Shown here: positions 52,188-61,539 of the stretch, piece by piece | Numbering within the stretch: the stretch's first letter is position 1 | Layout: each line of letters begins with the position of its first letter | Origin: Ruficoccus amylovorans | GTDB lineage: Bacteria; Verrucomicrobiota; Verrucomicrobiia; Opitutales; Cerasicoccaceae | Reading direction: 5' to 3' | Assembly: GCF_014230085.1 (NCBI RefSeq) | Contig: NZ_JACHVB010000025.1 | Location: 62,001 to 126,000 of the forward strand | Length of the DNA: 64,000 nt | Program-made: the position numbers and the translations under genes | The notes under the pieces: model-generated | The model's database searches: none | What the model saw: the letters and a program-made list of their open reading frames with translations, nothing else | What the model was told of the DNA's origin: nothing

Positions 52188-53612
52188 TCAGCGAAGCGTA
52201 TCAAGCATGGCCCGCAGTTTCAAATCTGTTTCCGCCTGCTCGCGGGCCGGGTCCGAGCCCTCGACGATGCCCACCCCGGCATAGAGTCGGGCGCGATTGC
52301 CCTCGACCAACGCCGAGCGGATCGCGACCACGAAGTCGCCCTCCCCGCGCCAGTCGAGCCAGCCGAGCGTCCCGGCGTAGAGGCCGCGGGTGAAATTCTC
52401 AATCCGCCCGATGTGCGGGACGGCGTCCTCGCGCGGCACGCCGCCGACGGCGGGCGTCGGGTGCAGCTCGCCCACAGCGTCGAGCAGGGAAACGCTTTCC
52501 GGCAGCGCGGCCTCAATCGGGGTCAGCAGGTGCTGGACATTGGGCAGCTTAAACAAACGGGGCTGCGCGGCACACTCGGGGCCGAGCCCGAGCGCGCGCA
52601 AGCGCCGGGCGATGGCCTCGGCCACGTGCCGGTGCTCGCGCTGATCCTTGTCGCAGGCCAGCAGTTCCGCGCCGAGACGGGCGTCCTCGCGGGCACTGAG
52701 GCCGCGCGGGGCGGAACCAGCCAGCGCCCCGGTGACCAGGCGTCCGCCGACAGCCTGCGCGAGCCGCTCCGGAGTCGCCCCGATGAAGCTGCGGGCGCGT
52801 CCGTCAGAAAAGGAAAAGGCGAAGCACGAGGGGTAGCTCTCGCGAAAGGCGTTCAGCGTCTCCAGCGGGTTAAAGGCGCGTCCGGCCTCCAGGTCCACAG
52901 CGCGGGCAAGTACGATTTTCCGGTAAAGCCCGGCGCGGATATCCGCCAACGCCTGCCCGACCGCGGCGGGGAACCAGTCCGCACCGCCGATGTCATGCTT
53001 TTTGAATACAGCCGGAGGCGCGGCTTCTTCCGTCGGGAGCGCCGAGTAATCGAAGACGGAAAACTTCGCGTGCGCGGCGAGGACTTTTTGCGCCAGCAGT
53101 TCTATGGGCGCATCAGCGGTGACGGGGACATTGGCCACGGCGGTGGAGACGCCATGCCGCCGCCCAACCTGCCAGCGCGGGATGAACACGGTGGCGGGCG
53201 CGAAGGCCGCATCTTCCTCCGAAGCGTCCGCCCCGAAGGTGAACGCGGCAAAGGCACGCGGGCCGCTGTGCGGGCGGTCGAGATCGCCGATGGCGATGGT
53301 GTTGTCCCACAGTCCAGCCAACCAGTCACGAGCGCGGGCGAAGCGCTCCGCCCCGGCAAAGGTTTCACTAAAGACGGCCTCGGCCCCGGCCACCGCCTCG
53401 TCGGCCTGCGGCTGCTCCAGGTAGAGGTGCAGCTCACCCGGCTCGTAGATCGACTCCAGTACGGCGAGCGGGTCGATGTGCTTGACCGCGAGAGAAATGC
53501 TCGCCAGTTGCGGGCAGCCTTTCGTCGCCGCGACCTCGCGCACGTAGCCCAGAAAAGCCAGCAGGCCGTTCAGGTCGCGGTTCGGGAAACGCTCTGAGGG
53601 GACGATCTCCAT
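52188..53612 (-). CDS. menF: isochorismate synthase
   Basis: This 474-residue chorismate-binding enzyme converts chorismate to isochorismate. The C-terminal catalytic domain has KIVLARAVDLEA, FIGATPERLAQAVGGRLVTGALAGSAPRG, and the later GVPREDAVPHIGRIENFTRGLYAGTLGW. These are MenF/EntC/DhbC signature segments containing the Mg-binding glutamates and the catalytic lysine. It is placed directly upstream of menD, confirming the menaquinone role. A small membrane protein gene precedes it by 49 bases. Confidence 0.92.
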   Translation of the reverse strand: MEIVPSERFPNRDLNGLLAFLGYVREVAATKGCPQLASISLAVKHIDPLAVLESIYEPGELHLYLEQPQADEAVAGAEAVFSETFAGAERFARARDWLAGLWDNTIAIGDLDRPHSGPRAFAAFTFGADASEEDAAFAPATVFIPRWQVGRRHGVSTAVANVPVTADAPIELLAQKVLAAHAKFSVFDYSALPTEEAAPPAVFKKHDIGGADWFPAAVGQALADIRAGLYRKIVLARAVDLEAGRAFNPLETLNAFRESYPSCFAFSFSDGRARSFIGATPERLAQAVGGRLVTGALAGSAPRGLSAREDARLGAELLACDKDQREHRHVAEAIARRLRALGLGPECAAQPRLFKLPNVQHLLTPIEAALPESVSLLDAVGELHPTPAVGGVPREDAVPHIGRIENFTRGLYAGTLGWLDWRGEGDFVVAIRSALVEGNRARLYAGVGIVEGSDPAREQAETDLKLRAMLDTLR

Positions 53613-53661
53613 GCGGGGGTTATCTGGATTAGTAAATCATTTGCTGAAGCCTGCTCGTTGT

Positions 53662-53946
53662 TCAGGCATTCAAACTTAATAGACACGTGGACAATACCCC
53701 CATCAAAAATCCAATCATTGCGTAAAGTAGTTTAGCCGCCCGATTGGAGGAAATTGCATGTATCAATGAGCTGGCGATAACGGCCATTGCTCCAGAGACA
53801 ACCAAGCATCCCCAAAGCTTCACCGTCCCAAATCCCGCGAATAAAGCCAGGTAGGCGATCGCTCCGGCCCATCCACCGAGAAAGGCGAAAAACTCCAACA
53901 CAAGCCATTGTCGAATATGGACTCCACCTTTGTTCATCTTCGACAC
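53662..53946 (-). CDS. small membrane protein of unknown function
   Basis: This 94-residue protein has three predicted membrane helices (about 12-34, 42-62 and 70-90) with short polar links. No family is recognised. It lies between metG and menF on the same strand, 21 bases after metG, with higher AT content than both. A role with the menaquinone genes is only positional. Confidence 0.5.
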   Translation of the reverse strand: MSKMNKGGVHIRQWLVLEFFAFLGGWAGAIAYLALFAGFGTVKLWGCLVVSGAMAVIASSLIHAISSNRAAKLLYAMIGFLMGVLSTCLLSLNA

Positions 53947-53967
53947 ACGAGTTTTTTTTCGACGGGT

Positions 53968-55509
53968 TTACTCTGACTGCGGGCGGGGGAAGAGGATGGT
54001 TTTCTCGCCGAGGGTTTTGCCTTCGAGGCGGGTGCCCCAGTCGAGGTTGCCCGCGTAGGCGGTGACGGCGTCCGTGCCCAACAGGCCGAGCGTTTTTTCC
54101 GCCACACCGGGCATGACCGGAGTCAGCAGCACGCAGGCCAGGCGCAGTCCCTCGGCCATCGTCGCCAGCGAGGTGGCGAGCTTGGCCTGGTCGGCGGGAT
54201 CGTCGGACTTGGCCAGCTTCCAGGGGGCGCGGATTTCGGCGTAGCGGTTGATCGCGCGGATGAAGCCAAAAGTCTTGTCGAGGCCGTTGTGGAACTGGAA
54301 CTGCTCGAAGCGCTCCTGTACTTCGGGGCAGGTCTCGGCCCAGAGTTTGCGCAGGTCCTGCTCGGGCTCCTCGTCCACCGTGGCCGCGGGGATGAGCCCG
54401 CCCTGGCAGTAGCGGCCTCCCATGTTGAGCAGGCGCGAGAGGAGGTTGCCCAGGTCGTTGCCGAGGTCGTCGGTGTAGCGCGTGAGGAACTGCTCCGTGG
54501 TAAAGTCGCTGTCCTGTCCGACCGTCATCTCGCGGATAAAGAAGTACCGCAGCGAGTCGGGGCCGAACTTCTCAGCCAACTCCAACGGATCGACGATGTT
54601 GCCCGCGCTCTTGGACATTTTTTGCCCGGAGAGATTCCACCATCCATGCACAAGCAGGTGGCGCGGCAGCTCGATGCCGGAGGCCTTCAGCATGATCGGC
54701 CAGTAAACCGAGTGCGGCGGCACGAGGATGTCCTTGCCGATGACGTGGAAGTCCGCCGGCCAGCGCTTTTCAAAGTTGTCCGTGCCGTCACCGTAGCCAG
54801 GGGCGCTGATGTAGTTCGTGAGCGCGTCGAACCACACATAGGTCACGTAGTCCTCATCAAAGGGCAGCGGGATGCCCCACTCCAGGCGCTCCTTCGGGCG
54901 GGAAATACACAGGTCGTTGAGCGGCTCCTTCAGGAACTCGAGCACCTGCTTCTGCCGGAAGCGCGGGAAGATAAAGTCCTCCTGCGTCTTCAGGAAATCG
55001 ATCAACCAATCCTGGTATTGGCTCAGTTTAAAGAAGTAGTTCTTCTCCGTGATCTCGATCACCTCGCCGAAAATCTCCGGCCACTCGCCATTAACCTTGT
55101 CCTTCTCTTGCAGAAACTGCTCCTGCCGCGCGCTGTAAAAGCCCTTGTACTCGGCCTGGTAAATTTCGCCCTTGTCGTAGAGCCCTTGCAGGATGCTGCG
55201 GACCACATCCTTGTGCCGGGGCTCGGTCGTGCGGATGAAGTCGTCGTTGGAAATGAGCATCACCTCGCACAGCCGTCGGAACTCGCCCGCCACGCGGTCG
55301 CAGAAATCCTGCGGCTCGATGCCCTGCTTGCGGGCGCTCTGCTGGACCTTCTGCCCGTGCTCGTCGAGGCCGGTGAGGAAATATACCTCGTCGCCCTGCA
55401 AGCGGCGATGCCGGCAAATCACGTCGGAGAGCACCTTCTCATAAGCGTGCCCGATGTGCGGTGAGCCGTTGGCGTAGTCAATCGCGGTGGTGAGCGTAAA
55501 AGTCTTCAT
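53968..55509 (-). CDS. metG: methionyl-tRNA synthetase
   Basis: This 513-residue class I synthetase charges tRNA-Met. The HIGH motif is in YANGSPHIGHAYEKV (about residues 12-26) and KMSKS in GQKMSKSAGNIVDP (about 303-316). The protein ends after the anticodon-binding helical domain and lacks the C-terminal dimerisation/tRNA-binding domain, giving the compact bacterial form. ATG 55509 is used; the frame stays open to 55578 but without family-like sequence. Tandem copies of the multi-hairpin repeat lie just upstream. Confidence 0.94.
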   Translation of the reverse strand: MKTFTLTTAIDYANGSPHIGHAYEKVLSDVICRHRRLQGDEVYFLTGLDEHGQKVQQSARKQGIEPQDFCDRVAGEFRRLCEVMLISNDDFIRTTEPRHKDVVRSILQGLYDKGEIYQAEYKGFYSARQEQFLQEKDKVNGEWPEIFGEVIEITEKNYFFKLSQYQDWLIDFLKTQEDFIFPRFRQKQVLEFLKEPLNDLCISRPKERLEWGIPLPFDEDYVTYVWFDALTNYISAPGYGDGTDNFEKRWPADFHVIGKDILVPPHSVYWPIMLKASGIELPRHLLVHGWWNLSGQKMSKSAGNIVDPLELAEKFGPDSLRYFFIREMTVGQDSDFTTEQFLTRYTDDLGNDLGNLLSRLLNMGGRYCQGGLIPAATVDEEPEQDLRKLWAETCPEVQERFEQFQFHNGLDKTFGFIRAINRYAEIRAPWKLAKSDDPADQAKLATSLATMAEGLRLACVLLTPVMPGVAEKTLGLLGTDAVTAYAGNLDWGTRLEGKTLGEKTILFPRPQSE

Positions 55510-55564
55510 GGCAAGGGGAACAAGGAAACCCGCCCGCCCCCAAAGCTCAACCCAAAACTCCGGG

Positions 55565-55695
55565 GTGCGTGACCGCACGGGACATTGAGGGGGGCAAGCC
55601 CCCCTACGGAGCCAAAAAGGCTCCTACCCCGTGCGTGACCGCACACGACATTGAGGGGGCAAGCCCCCTACGGAGCCAGAAAGGCTCCTACCCCC
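55565..55695 (-). repeat. two tandem copies (B1, B2) of the multi-hairpin repeat
   Basis: Two units of about 66 bases, 55565-55630 and 55631-55695, lie in direct tandem. Each reads, on the minus strand, GGAGCC-tttt/ct-GGCTCC, then GGGGG(G)-cttg-CCCCC(C), the linker TCAATGTC, and GTGCG-gtca-CGCAC. They differ at a few positions. They fill the gap between rdgB and metG and have the same hairpin order as copy A (7087-7169). Confidence 0.82.
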
Positions 55696-55735
55696 AATTT
55701 GCGAGCGCCGTGGCCGACTCAAGAAAGACGCTCCA

Positions 55736-56353
55736 CTACTCCCCGTTGGCACGGAACCACTCGATCAGGGCCTGGACGGCCTTGGCACGGTGGCTGATGT
55801 GGTTTTTCACGTCGGAGCCGAGCTCGGCCAGGGTCTGATCGTAGCCTTCGGGGGCGAAGAGCGGGTCGTAGCCGAATCCGGCGTGACCGCGCGGGCGGAT
55901 CACGATCCGGCCCTCGCAAGTGCCGTTGAAGACGGTTTCCTTGCCAGCGTGGTCCATCAGCACAAAGCAGCAGACGAAGCGGGCGGTTCGGCGATCGCGC
56001 GGCACCATCGCCAGTTCGTCCATCAAGCGGTGGTTGTTCTCGTCGCTGGTCGAGCCGGTCCCGGCGTAGCGGGCCGAGCGCACCCCCGGGGCCCCGCCGA
56101 GAATGTCAACGGCCAGGCCGCTGTCATCGGCCAGGACCCAAGCGTCTCCGGGCAGTTTGGGGGCAAGCGCGGCGGCTTTCAGGCGGGCATTGGCGACGAA
56201 GGTTGAGCCACTCTCATCCACATCGGGCATGCCGCCCAGCGCGGCCGCCGACTCCAATACGACCGGTACATCCGCCTCGGCCAGCATGGCGGCGATTTCC
56301 TCAACTTTGTGAGCGTTACTGGTGGCCAGGTAAACAGTGAATTTCTTGGACAT
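55736..56353 (-). CDS. rdgB: XTP/dITP pyrophosphatase
   Basis: This 205-residue HAM1/RdgB enzyme removes non-canonical purine triphosphates (dITP, XTP) from the pool. Family segments include LATSNAHKVEEI (residues 8-19), ADDSGLAVD, SARYAG and HAGFGYDPLF, and the C-terminal LGSDVKNHISHRAKA. Its ATG shares one base with the ribD stop (TAATG), a translational-coupling arrangement. Confidence 0.93.
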   Translation of the reverse strand: MSKKFTVYLATSNAHKVEEIAAMLAEADVPVVLESAAALGGMPDVDESGSTFVANARLKAAALAPKLPGDAWVLADDSGLAVDILGGAPGVRSARYAGTGSTSDENNHRLMDELAMVPRDRRTARFVCCFVLMDHAGKETVFNGTCEGRIVIRPRGHAGFGYDPLFAPEGYDQTLAELGSDVKNHISHRAKAVQALIEWFRANGE

Positions 56354-57459
56354 TATGGATAAACGATGTGACCGCGCATGAGCTGGTCGTCCCCGTAGAG
56401 GGCGTGACGAATGTTTTTCAGGCGGGGTGCGGCATCGAGAGTCGTAGAAACAAGCCCGCGCAGCGCGGGCAGGGCTTCGGGGTCAGCCAGGAAAACCGGG
56501 GCGCGGTAGGAAAACAGGTAGTCGATCCGGTGCTCCTCCAGCAACAGCCCCAGCAAGCTGGACCCGCCCTCGACGTAAACACCGGTAATCCCGGCCTCGG
56601 TACATTTTTCCAAAAATGAGTCGAAAAAGCGCGCAGCGCGCATTTGCCAGACTTCCACGCCCGCGTCATTGAGGGTCTTCAGCCGGCGGGGGGCGTCGGC
56701 AGAATCCGTGACGACAATGGTCTGGCCGCGCCACTCGTCCGAGTAAACACGGGGCAGCGGTTCGCCGACCGTGCGCAGGGTCCGGTCAAAGATAAAGCGC
56801 GTCGGGCACCAGGTCTCCTCCAGGCGGCTGGTCAGCGCCGGATTGTCCACCCGCAGGGTATTCGACCCGACCGCGATGGCCGGGAAATAACGCCGCCAGC
56901 GATGAACGTCGCGCCGGGCCTCCTCACCGGTGATCCATTTCGAGTGGCCTTCCCGCGTCGCGGTGTGACCATCAAGCGTGGATGCGATCTTGGCCGCGAC
57001 CAGCGGACGCTTGTGCACGATCCAGTGGTTAAAAATCAGGTTCAGGTCTTCGCAATCGGGCGCGAGCACGCCGGAAACCACTTCCACGCCGCGCTCCCGG
57101 AGCACGTCCAGGCCCCGGCCTGCGTGGTCGGGGTTCGGGTCGGTCGCGCCGACCACGATCTTGAGAATACCGGCCCGCAGGATCGCCTCGGTGCAGGGCG
57201 GGGTGCGACCCTCCGTGCTGCACGGCTCCAGCGTCACGTAGAGCGTCGCGCCGGGCTTGGGGTCGCGCCCGAGGGCGCGGATGGCGGCGACTTCGGCATG
57301 GGCCTCACCGGCTTTTTCGTGCCAGCCTTCTGCCACGATCTTGCCCTCCTCGACGATCAACGCGCCCACCATCGGGTTGGGATGGGTCTTGCCCCAGCCC
57401 CGGCGGGCCAGAGCCAATGCGCGCCGCATAAACGTCGTGTGGGCCGGATCCGTATTCAT
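56353..57459 (-). CDS. ribD: bifunctional riboflavin biosynthesis deaminase/reductase
   Basis: This 368-residue two-domain enzyme has an N-terminal deaminase (about 1-145) with zinc ligands in HAEVAAI and PCSTEGRTPPC. The C-terminal reductase (about 150-368) has the NADPH-binding region SKWITGEEARRDVHRWR. Together they convert the riboflavin pyrimidine intermediate in two steps. ATG 57459 (MNTDPAHTTFMRRALALA) matches the family start. The gene overlaps rdgB by one base. Other rib genes are absent here, so riboflavin genes are dispersed. No FMN riboswitch was seen upstream. Confidence 0.92.
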   Translation of the reverse strand: MNTDPAHTTFMRRALALARRGWGKTHPNPMVGALIVEEGKIVAEGWHEKAGEAHAEVAAIRALGRDPKPGATLYVTLEPCSTEGRTPPCTEAILRAGILKIVVGATDPNPDHAGRGLDVLRERGVEVVSGVLAPDCEDLNLIFNHWIVHKRPLVAAKIASTLDGHTATREGHSKWITGEEARRDVHRWRRYFPAIAVGSNTLRVDNPALTSRLEETWCPTRFIFDRTLRTVGEPLPRVYSDEWRGQTIVVTDSADAPRRLKTLNDAGVEVWQMRAARFFDSFLEKCTEAGITGVYVEGGSSLLGLLLEEHRIDYLFSYRAPVFLADPEALPALRGLVSTTLDAAPRLKNIRHALYGDDQLMRGHIVYP

Positions 57460-57553
57460 GGAACCAACCGGTCTATGAATCTTCTCTCCCCTCTGGCGAG
57501 AGAAATCTTTGTCACCCACTCGTGACAAAAATCACTTCCCACTCGCCGCTCCC

Positions 57554-58210
57554 TCAGAACAGCTCCCGCAGGCGCGGAACGTCCACTTCCGTCAGCCGGT
57601 GGACAGCCAGATCAGCGAGGCCGAGGTCTTCGAGGCGGTGGGTCGTGGCGACGCCGACGACCTTCATGCCCCCGGCCCGCCCGGCCTCCAAACCGTGGAT
57701 TGCATCCTCGAAAACCACACAGTCCTCCGGGCTGCGGTCGATCTTTTTCGCCGCCACCAGAAAGACCTCCGGGTCGGGCTTGCCCACGGTCACGTCCTCG
57801 GCGCTGGTGATGTCCGCGAAGTACTCGCGCAGGTGCGCGATGTCCATGATCGTCTCGATGTTCTCGCGAGAGGAGGAGGTGCCGACGCAGCACGGAATGC
57901 CCGCTTCCTTCAGCCCCCGCAGCAGGTCGTAGACGCCGGGCAACGGCTCAATCCCGCGTTCGCGAATAATTTCGCGGTAAAGGGCCTCCTTGCGGTCGCC
58001 CAGGCGGGCGATTTCAGCCGGGTCGGTCGTCCAACCAAGGATTTCCGGGATGATAACGGTGTTCTTGCGTCCGAATCCGCGCTTGAAATGCCCCGGCGGG
58101 AGGGTGAGCTTTTCCTCCGCAGCCAGGAGATCCCAGCTCAGTTCGTGAGCGGCGGACGAATCCACGATGACGCCGTCCCAGTCGAAAAGTGCTCCTTGCA
58201 GACTTGCCAT
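57554..58210 (-). CDS. HAD superfamily phosphatase (beta-phosphoglucomutase-like)
   Basis: This 218-residue protein has motif I FDWDGVIVDS (residues 9-18), motif II in CCVGTSSS, and a late motif FEDAIHGLEAGRAGG. The cap domain lies between motifs I and II. The first motif is DxDGV, the beta-phosphoglucomutase/phosphatase subgroup. The substrate is unknown. It is divergent from fabV and shares its 108-base promoter region, which contains a U/A-flanked hairpin CCC-gaa-GGG (about 58250-58276). Confidence 0.85.
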   Translation of the reverse strand: MASLQGALFDWDGVIVDSSAAHELSWDLLAAEEKLTLPPGHFKRGFGRKNTVIIPEILGWTTDPAEIARLGDRKEALYREIIRERGIEPLPGVYDLLRGLKEAGIPCCVGTSSSRENIETIMDIAHLREYFADITSAEDVTVGKPDPEVFLVAAKKIDRSPEDCVVFEDAIHGLEAGRAGGMKVVGVATTHRLEDLGLADLAVHRLTEVDVPRLRELF

Positions 58211-58318
58211 AGGGCCGCAAGCATGCCGCAGGCGCGGACGCAGGGCACGGCTTTTTTACACCCGAAGGGTAAAAAAAAGGCGTGATTAATCCCCGTGAAT
58301 AGTGGTTTACTCCCGCGC

Positions 58319-59491
58319 ATGGTCATTAAGCCGAAAATCCGCGGATTCGTTTGCATCACCTCTCACCCCACCGGGTGCGCCGCCCACGTGCAGGAAGAAA
58401 TCGACTACGTCGCCAGCCAGGGCTCCATCGAGGGCGGCCCCAAGCGCGTGCTCATCGTGGGCTCCTCCACCGGCTACGGACTTTCCTCGCGCATTGTGAC
58501 GGCCTTCGGCTTCGGAGCGGACACGGTCGGCGTGTTCTTCGAGCGCCCCAGCTCCAACGGCCGCCCCGCCAGCGCCGGGTGGTACAATACCGCCGCCTTC
58601 ACCCAGGCCGCCGAGGCCCGCGGCCTCTTCGCCGGGAACATCAACGGCGACGCCTTCTCCAATGAGATCAAGCAGCAGACCATCGACATGATCCGCGACA
58701 AGCTCGGGCAGGTCGATCTGGTCATTTACAGCCTGGCTTCGCCGCGCCGGACCGACCCCGAGACGGGCGAGGTCTTCAAGTCCGTACTCAAGCCCGTGGG
58801 CTTCCCCTTTACTGCCAAGACGCTCGACACCGACAAGAAGCAGATCGCCGAGCATGTCATAGAACCTGCCACCGAGCAGGAAATCGCCGACACCGTGAAG
58901 GTCATGGGCGGCGAGGACTGGGTCCTGTGGATGGACGCGCTCAAGGAAGCCGGTGTGCTGGCCGAGGGCGCAGGTACGCTCGCCTATTCCTACATCGGGC
59001 CGGAAGTCACCCACCCGATCTACCGCAGCGGCACCATCGGCAAGGCCAAGGAGCACCTTGAAAACACCGCCGCCACCCTGACCGCCAAGGGCATCCCCGC
59101 CTGGGTCGCGATCAACAAGGCCGTGGTCACGCAGGCCAGCTCGGCCATCCCCGTGGTCCCGCTCTATATCTCACTGCTCTTCAAGGTGATGAAGGAGAAA
59201 AACCTCCACGAAGACTGTATCCACCAGATGCAGCGCCTCTTCGCGGAGAAGTTCCACAACGGCAAGCCCGAGACCGACCACGAAGGCCGCATCCGCCTGG
59301 ACGACTGGGAAATGAAAACCGAAGTCCAGGACGCGGTGAAAAGCCTCTGGCCCACCGTCACCTCGGAAAACCTGGAAGCCATCTCCGACTTCGCCGGCTA
59401 CCAGACCGACTTCCTCAAGCTCTTTGGCTTCGGCCTGGACGGGGTCGATTACGACGCCGATGTCGAGGTGGACGCCCCCCTCGACGCCTGA
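58319..59491 (+). CDS. fabV: trans-2-enoyl-CoA/ACP reductase FabV
   Basis: This 390-residue enzyme completes each fatty-acid elongation cycle by reducing enoyl-ACP or enoyl-CoA with NADH. The N-terminus MVIKPKIRGFVCITSHPTGC is diagnostic. The cofactor loop is VGSSTGYGLSSR (about 48-59), and the active-site tyrosine and lysine are in YSYIGPEVTHPIYRSGTIGKAKEHL, given by its ends. FabV is the triclosan-tolerant enoyl reductase. ATG 58319 matches the family start; an upstream in-frame start at 58295 adds eight residues. Confidence 0.94.
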   Translation: MVIKPKIRGFVCITSHPTGCAAHVQEEIDYVASQGSIEGGPKRVLIVGSSTGYGLSSRIVTAFGFGADTVGVFFERPSSNGRPASAGWYNTAAFTQAAEARGLFAGNINGDAFSNEIKQQTIDMIRDKLGQVDLVIYSLASPRRTDPETGEVFKSVLKPVGFPFTAKTLDTDKKQIAEHVIEPATEQEIADTVKVMGGEDWVLWMDALKEAGVLAEGAGTLAYSYIGPEVTHPIYRSGTIGKAKEHLENTAATLTAKGIPAWVAINKAVVTQASSAIPVVPLYISLLFKVMKEKNLHEDCIHQMQRLFAEKFHNGKPETDHEGRIRLDDWEMKTEVQDAVKSLWPTVTSENLEAISDFAGYQTDFLKLFGFGLDGVDYDADVEVDAPLDA

Positions 59492-59525
59492 GCCCCGGCT
59501 GGCACGCCGTCTTTTCCTCACACCC

Positions 59526-59564
59526 CCCGGTACCCGCCATGACAATGTCACGGCGGATACCGGG
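59526..59564. repeat. long hairpin between fabV and infC
   Basis: CCCGGTA (59526-59532) pairs with TACCGGG (59558-59564), CCGCC (59534-59538) with GGCGG (59552-59556), and the loop contains a further TGAC/GTCA pair. The 3' flank is AAAAAG, not U-rich, so on the plus strand this is not a classical terminator. It may protect the fabV mRNA end. The other bases to 59706 show no clear gene. Confidence 0.55.
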
Positions 59565-59706
59565 AAAAAGTGTTGAAAACCGCCGCCGGCATGCTTTATC
59601 TACGAGGCTGATTCAATTTTATGCTGACTAACAAGGTTCCACACACCACAGACCCCACGCCCCACTCCAGCGGGCATGCCGCGTCTTCACGGCAACTCAA
59701 TTCGTA

Positions 59707-60357
59707 ATGGGTAACTTGCCGTTTTCAGGAGGAGGTCGCCGCCCGGGCAGTAACCGGCGTCGACAGCAACATAACCGGGGCCCTCGCAAGAACGAGCGCA
59801 TCCGCGTGCCGGAAGTGCGCGTCATCGGACCCGATGGCAAGCAGATCGGTATCATGCAGACGCGTGAAGCCCTCGCGCTTGCCCAAAACAACGGGCTCGA
59901 CCTGATCGAGATTTCCCCCACTGCCCGCCCGCCGGTCTGCCGTATCCTCGACTACGGCAAGTACATGTACGAGCAGAGCAAGAAGGAGAAGGAAAGCAAG
60001 GCCAAGTCCCACAGCTCCGCCAGCAAGCTCAAGGAAGTCAAGTTCCGCGTCCGTATCGAGGAACACGACTACATGACCAAGCTCAAGCGGGGCGAACAGT
60101 TTCTGGCCAAGGGCTCCAAACTCAAGATGACCCTGATGTTCCGGGGCCGCGAAATGGAGCACAAGGACCTCGGCTTTGACGTAATCAAGCGCGCCGTGGC
60201 AGACCTCTCCCACATCGCCAATGCAGACGCACCCGCCAAGCTGGTCGGGCGCAACATTACGCTGACGATGTCCCCCCTCCCCGCCAACAAGCGCAAGCTC
60301 AAGTACAACGTCCGCATCGAAGACGATATCGACGACGACGAAGACGACGAGGAATAA
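59707..60357 (+). CDS. infC: translation initiation factor IF-3
   Basis: This 216-residue protein binds the 30S subunit and checks start-codon pairing. After a basic, Arg/Gly-rich N-terminal extension come the N-domain (RKNERIRVPEVRVIGPDGKQIGIM) and the linker with LDYGKYMYEQSKKEKE. The C-domain follows with KEVKFRVRIEEHDYMTKLKR, and the protein ends in an Asp/Glu tail (DDDEDDEE). The start may be ATG 59707, although infC often uses a rare codon. The usual downstream rpmI and rplT genes are absent; the next gene is an amidase. Confidence 0.93.
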   Translation: MGNLPFSGGGRRPGSNRRRQQHNRGPRKNERIRVPEVRVIGPDGKQIGIMQTREALALAQNNGLDLIEISPTARPPVCRILDYGKYMYEQSKKEKESKAKSHSSASKLKEVKFRVRIEEHDYMTKLKRGEQFLAKGSKLKMTLMFRGREMEHKDLGFDVIKRAVADLSHIANADAPAKLVGRNITLTMSPLPANKRKLKYNVRIEDDIDDDEDDEE

Positions 60358-60516
60358 TTCTCCCGGGCCGCATACAGCGGCCCGGCCTTTTCCCTCATTT
60401 TATCAGGACCGCCCCCCCCGGTCCACGGGTCCGATTTTACCCGCCAACAGCAGCTCTCTCAAAATTGTCTCGGCACCAACAGGGAACCGCCTCCAAGATA
60501 CGGGCACGAATGCGCT

Positions 60517-61530
60517 ATGAGTAATCCGCACGCATGCTTCAGACCTTGGGCGCTGCTTCCGCTGCTTATCACCGCCTTCCTTCTGATCCCGAGCCCCCGC
60601 GCGGCCGCCCAGGCAACGATCAACGGCACCACCTACATCTCCCTCGACACCGTGGCCGGGCAGCTCGGAATGAGCTCGCGCTGGATCAAGAGCGGCGAGG
60701 AGGCCGAGCTGAAAAGCCAGTGGACCACGATGCGCTTCCTCGTCCACAAGCGCTGGTTCTTCCTCAACGGCGAACGCATTTACCTGGGCATGCCCGTGGC
60801 CTCGAACCGCGGCCAGGCCATGATCGCCCAGCGCGACTACGACACCACGATCCGCCCGCTGCTCACGCCCACGCAATTCGAGCCCGTCCCCAAGCTCTAC
60901 CGCATCGTGATCGACCCCGGCCACGGCGGCAAGGACCCCGGCGCCCAGAACACCAGCCGGGGCGTCAACGAGAAAACCCTTACCCTCGATGTGGCCCAAC
61001 GCCTCAAGCGCAAGCTGGAGGCCGTCGGCTACAAGGTCATTCTGACCCGCGACTCGGACAAGTACGTTTCGCTCGGAGCCCGTCCCGCCCTGGCCAACCA
61101 GGTCAACGCCGACCTGTTCATAAGCCTGCACTTCAACGCGGTGGACGACCCCCGAGTCAGCGGCGTGGAGACTTACGCCATGACGCCACCCTACCTGCCC
61201 TCGACCAGCGGCTCCACCCTCACCGCCTCGGCCCGCAAGTCCTACCCCGGGAATAAAAATGATCCCTGGAACCTGCTCGCCGCCTACTACCTGCAAACCT
61301 CCATGGTCCGCAACCTGGGCGCGACTGACCGTGGGCTCAAGCGCGCGCGCTTTGCCGTGCTCAAGGATCTCAACTGCCCCGGCGTGCTCATCGAGGGTGG
61401 CTTCCTCTCCAACCCGGCCGAAGCCGAGCGCCTGAAAACTTCCGCCGAGCGCGAGAAACTCGCCAACTCCTTGCTGGAGGGCATCCTCCTCTACCAGAAA
61501 AAACTCAACATCCTGCGCGGAAAAGGATAA
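60517..61530 (+). CDS. N-acetylmuramoyl-L-alanine amidase (AmiC-like)
   Basis: This 337-residue protein has a signal peptide (about residues 1-30), an N-terminal copper-amine-oxidase-like or AMIN-type region (about 30-120) and an Amidase_3 domain (about 128-335). Zinc-site motifs are visible: VIDPGHGGKDPGAQ (His), the glutamate in NEKTLTLDVA, SLHFNA (His), and the catalytic glutamate in VLIEGGFLSN. It cleaves the amide bond between MurNAc and the stem peptide during cell separation or recycling. CrcB follows 9 bases later in the same direction. Confidence 0.9.
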   Translation: MSNPHACFRPWALLPLLITAFLLIPSPRAAAQATINGTTYISLDTVAGQLGMSSRWIKSGEEAELKSQWTTMRFLVHKRWFFLNGERIYLGMPVASNRGQAMIAQRDYDTTIRPLLTPTQFEPVPKLYRIVIDPGHGGKDPGAQNTSRGVNEKTLTLDVAQRLKRKLEAVGYKVILTRDSDKYVSLGARPALANQVNADLFISLHFNAVDDPRVSGVETYAMTPPYLPSTSGSTLTASARKSYPGNKNDPWNLLAAYYLQTSMVRNLGATDRGLKRARFAVLKDLNCPGVLIEGGFLSNPAEAERLKTSAEREKLANSLLEGILLYQKKLNILRGKG

Positions 61531-61539
61531 AACGCTCCC

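Noticed and set aside
61531-61539. Fluoride riboswitch for crcB
   Set aside because: Only 9 bases separate the amidase stop from the crcB start, leaving no room for an aptamer.
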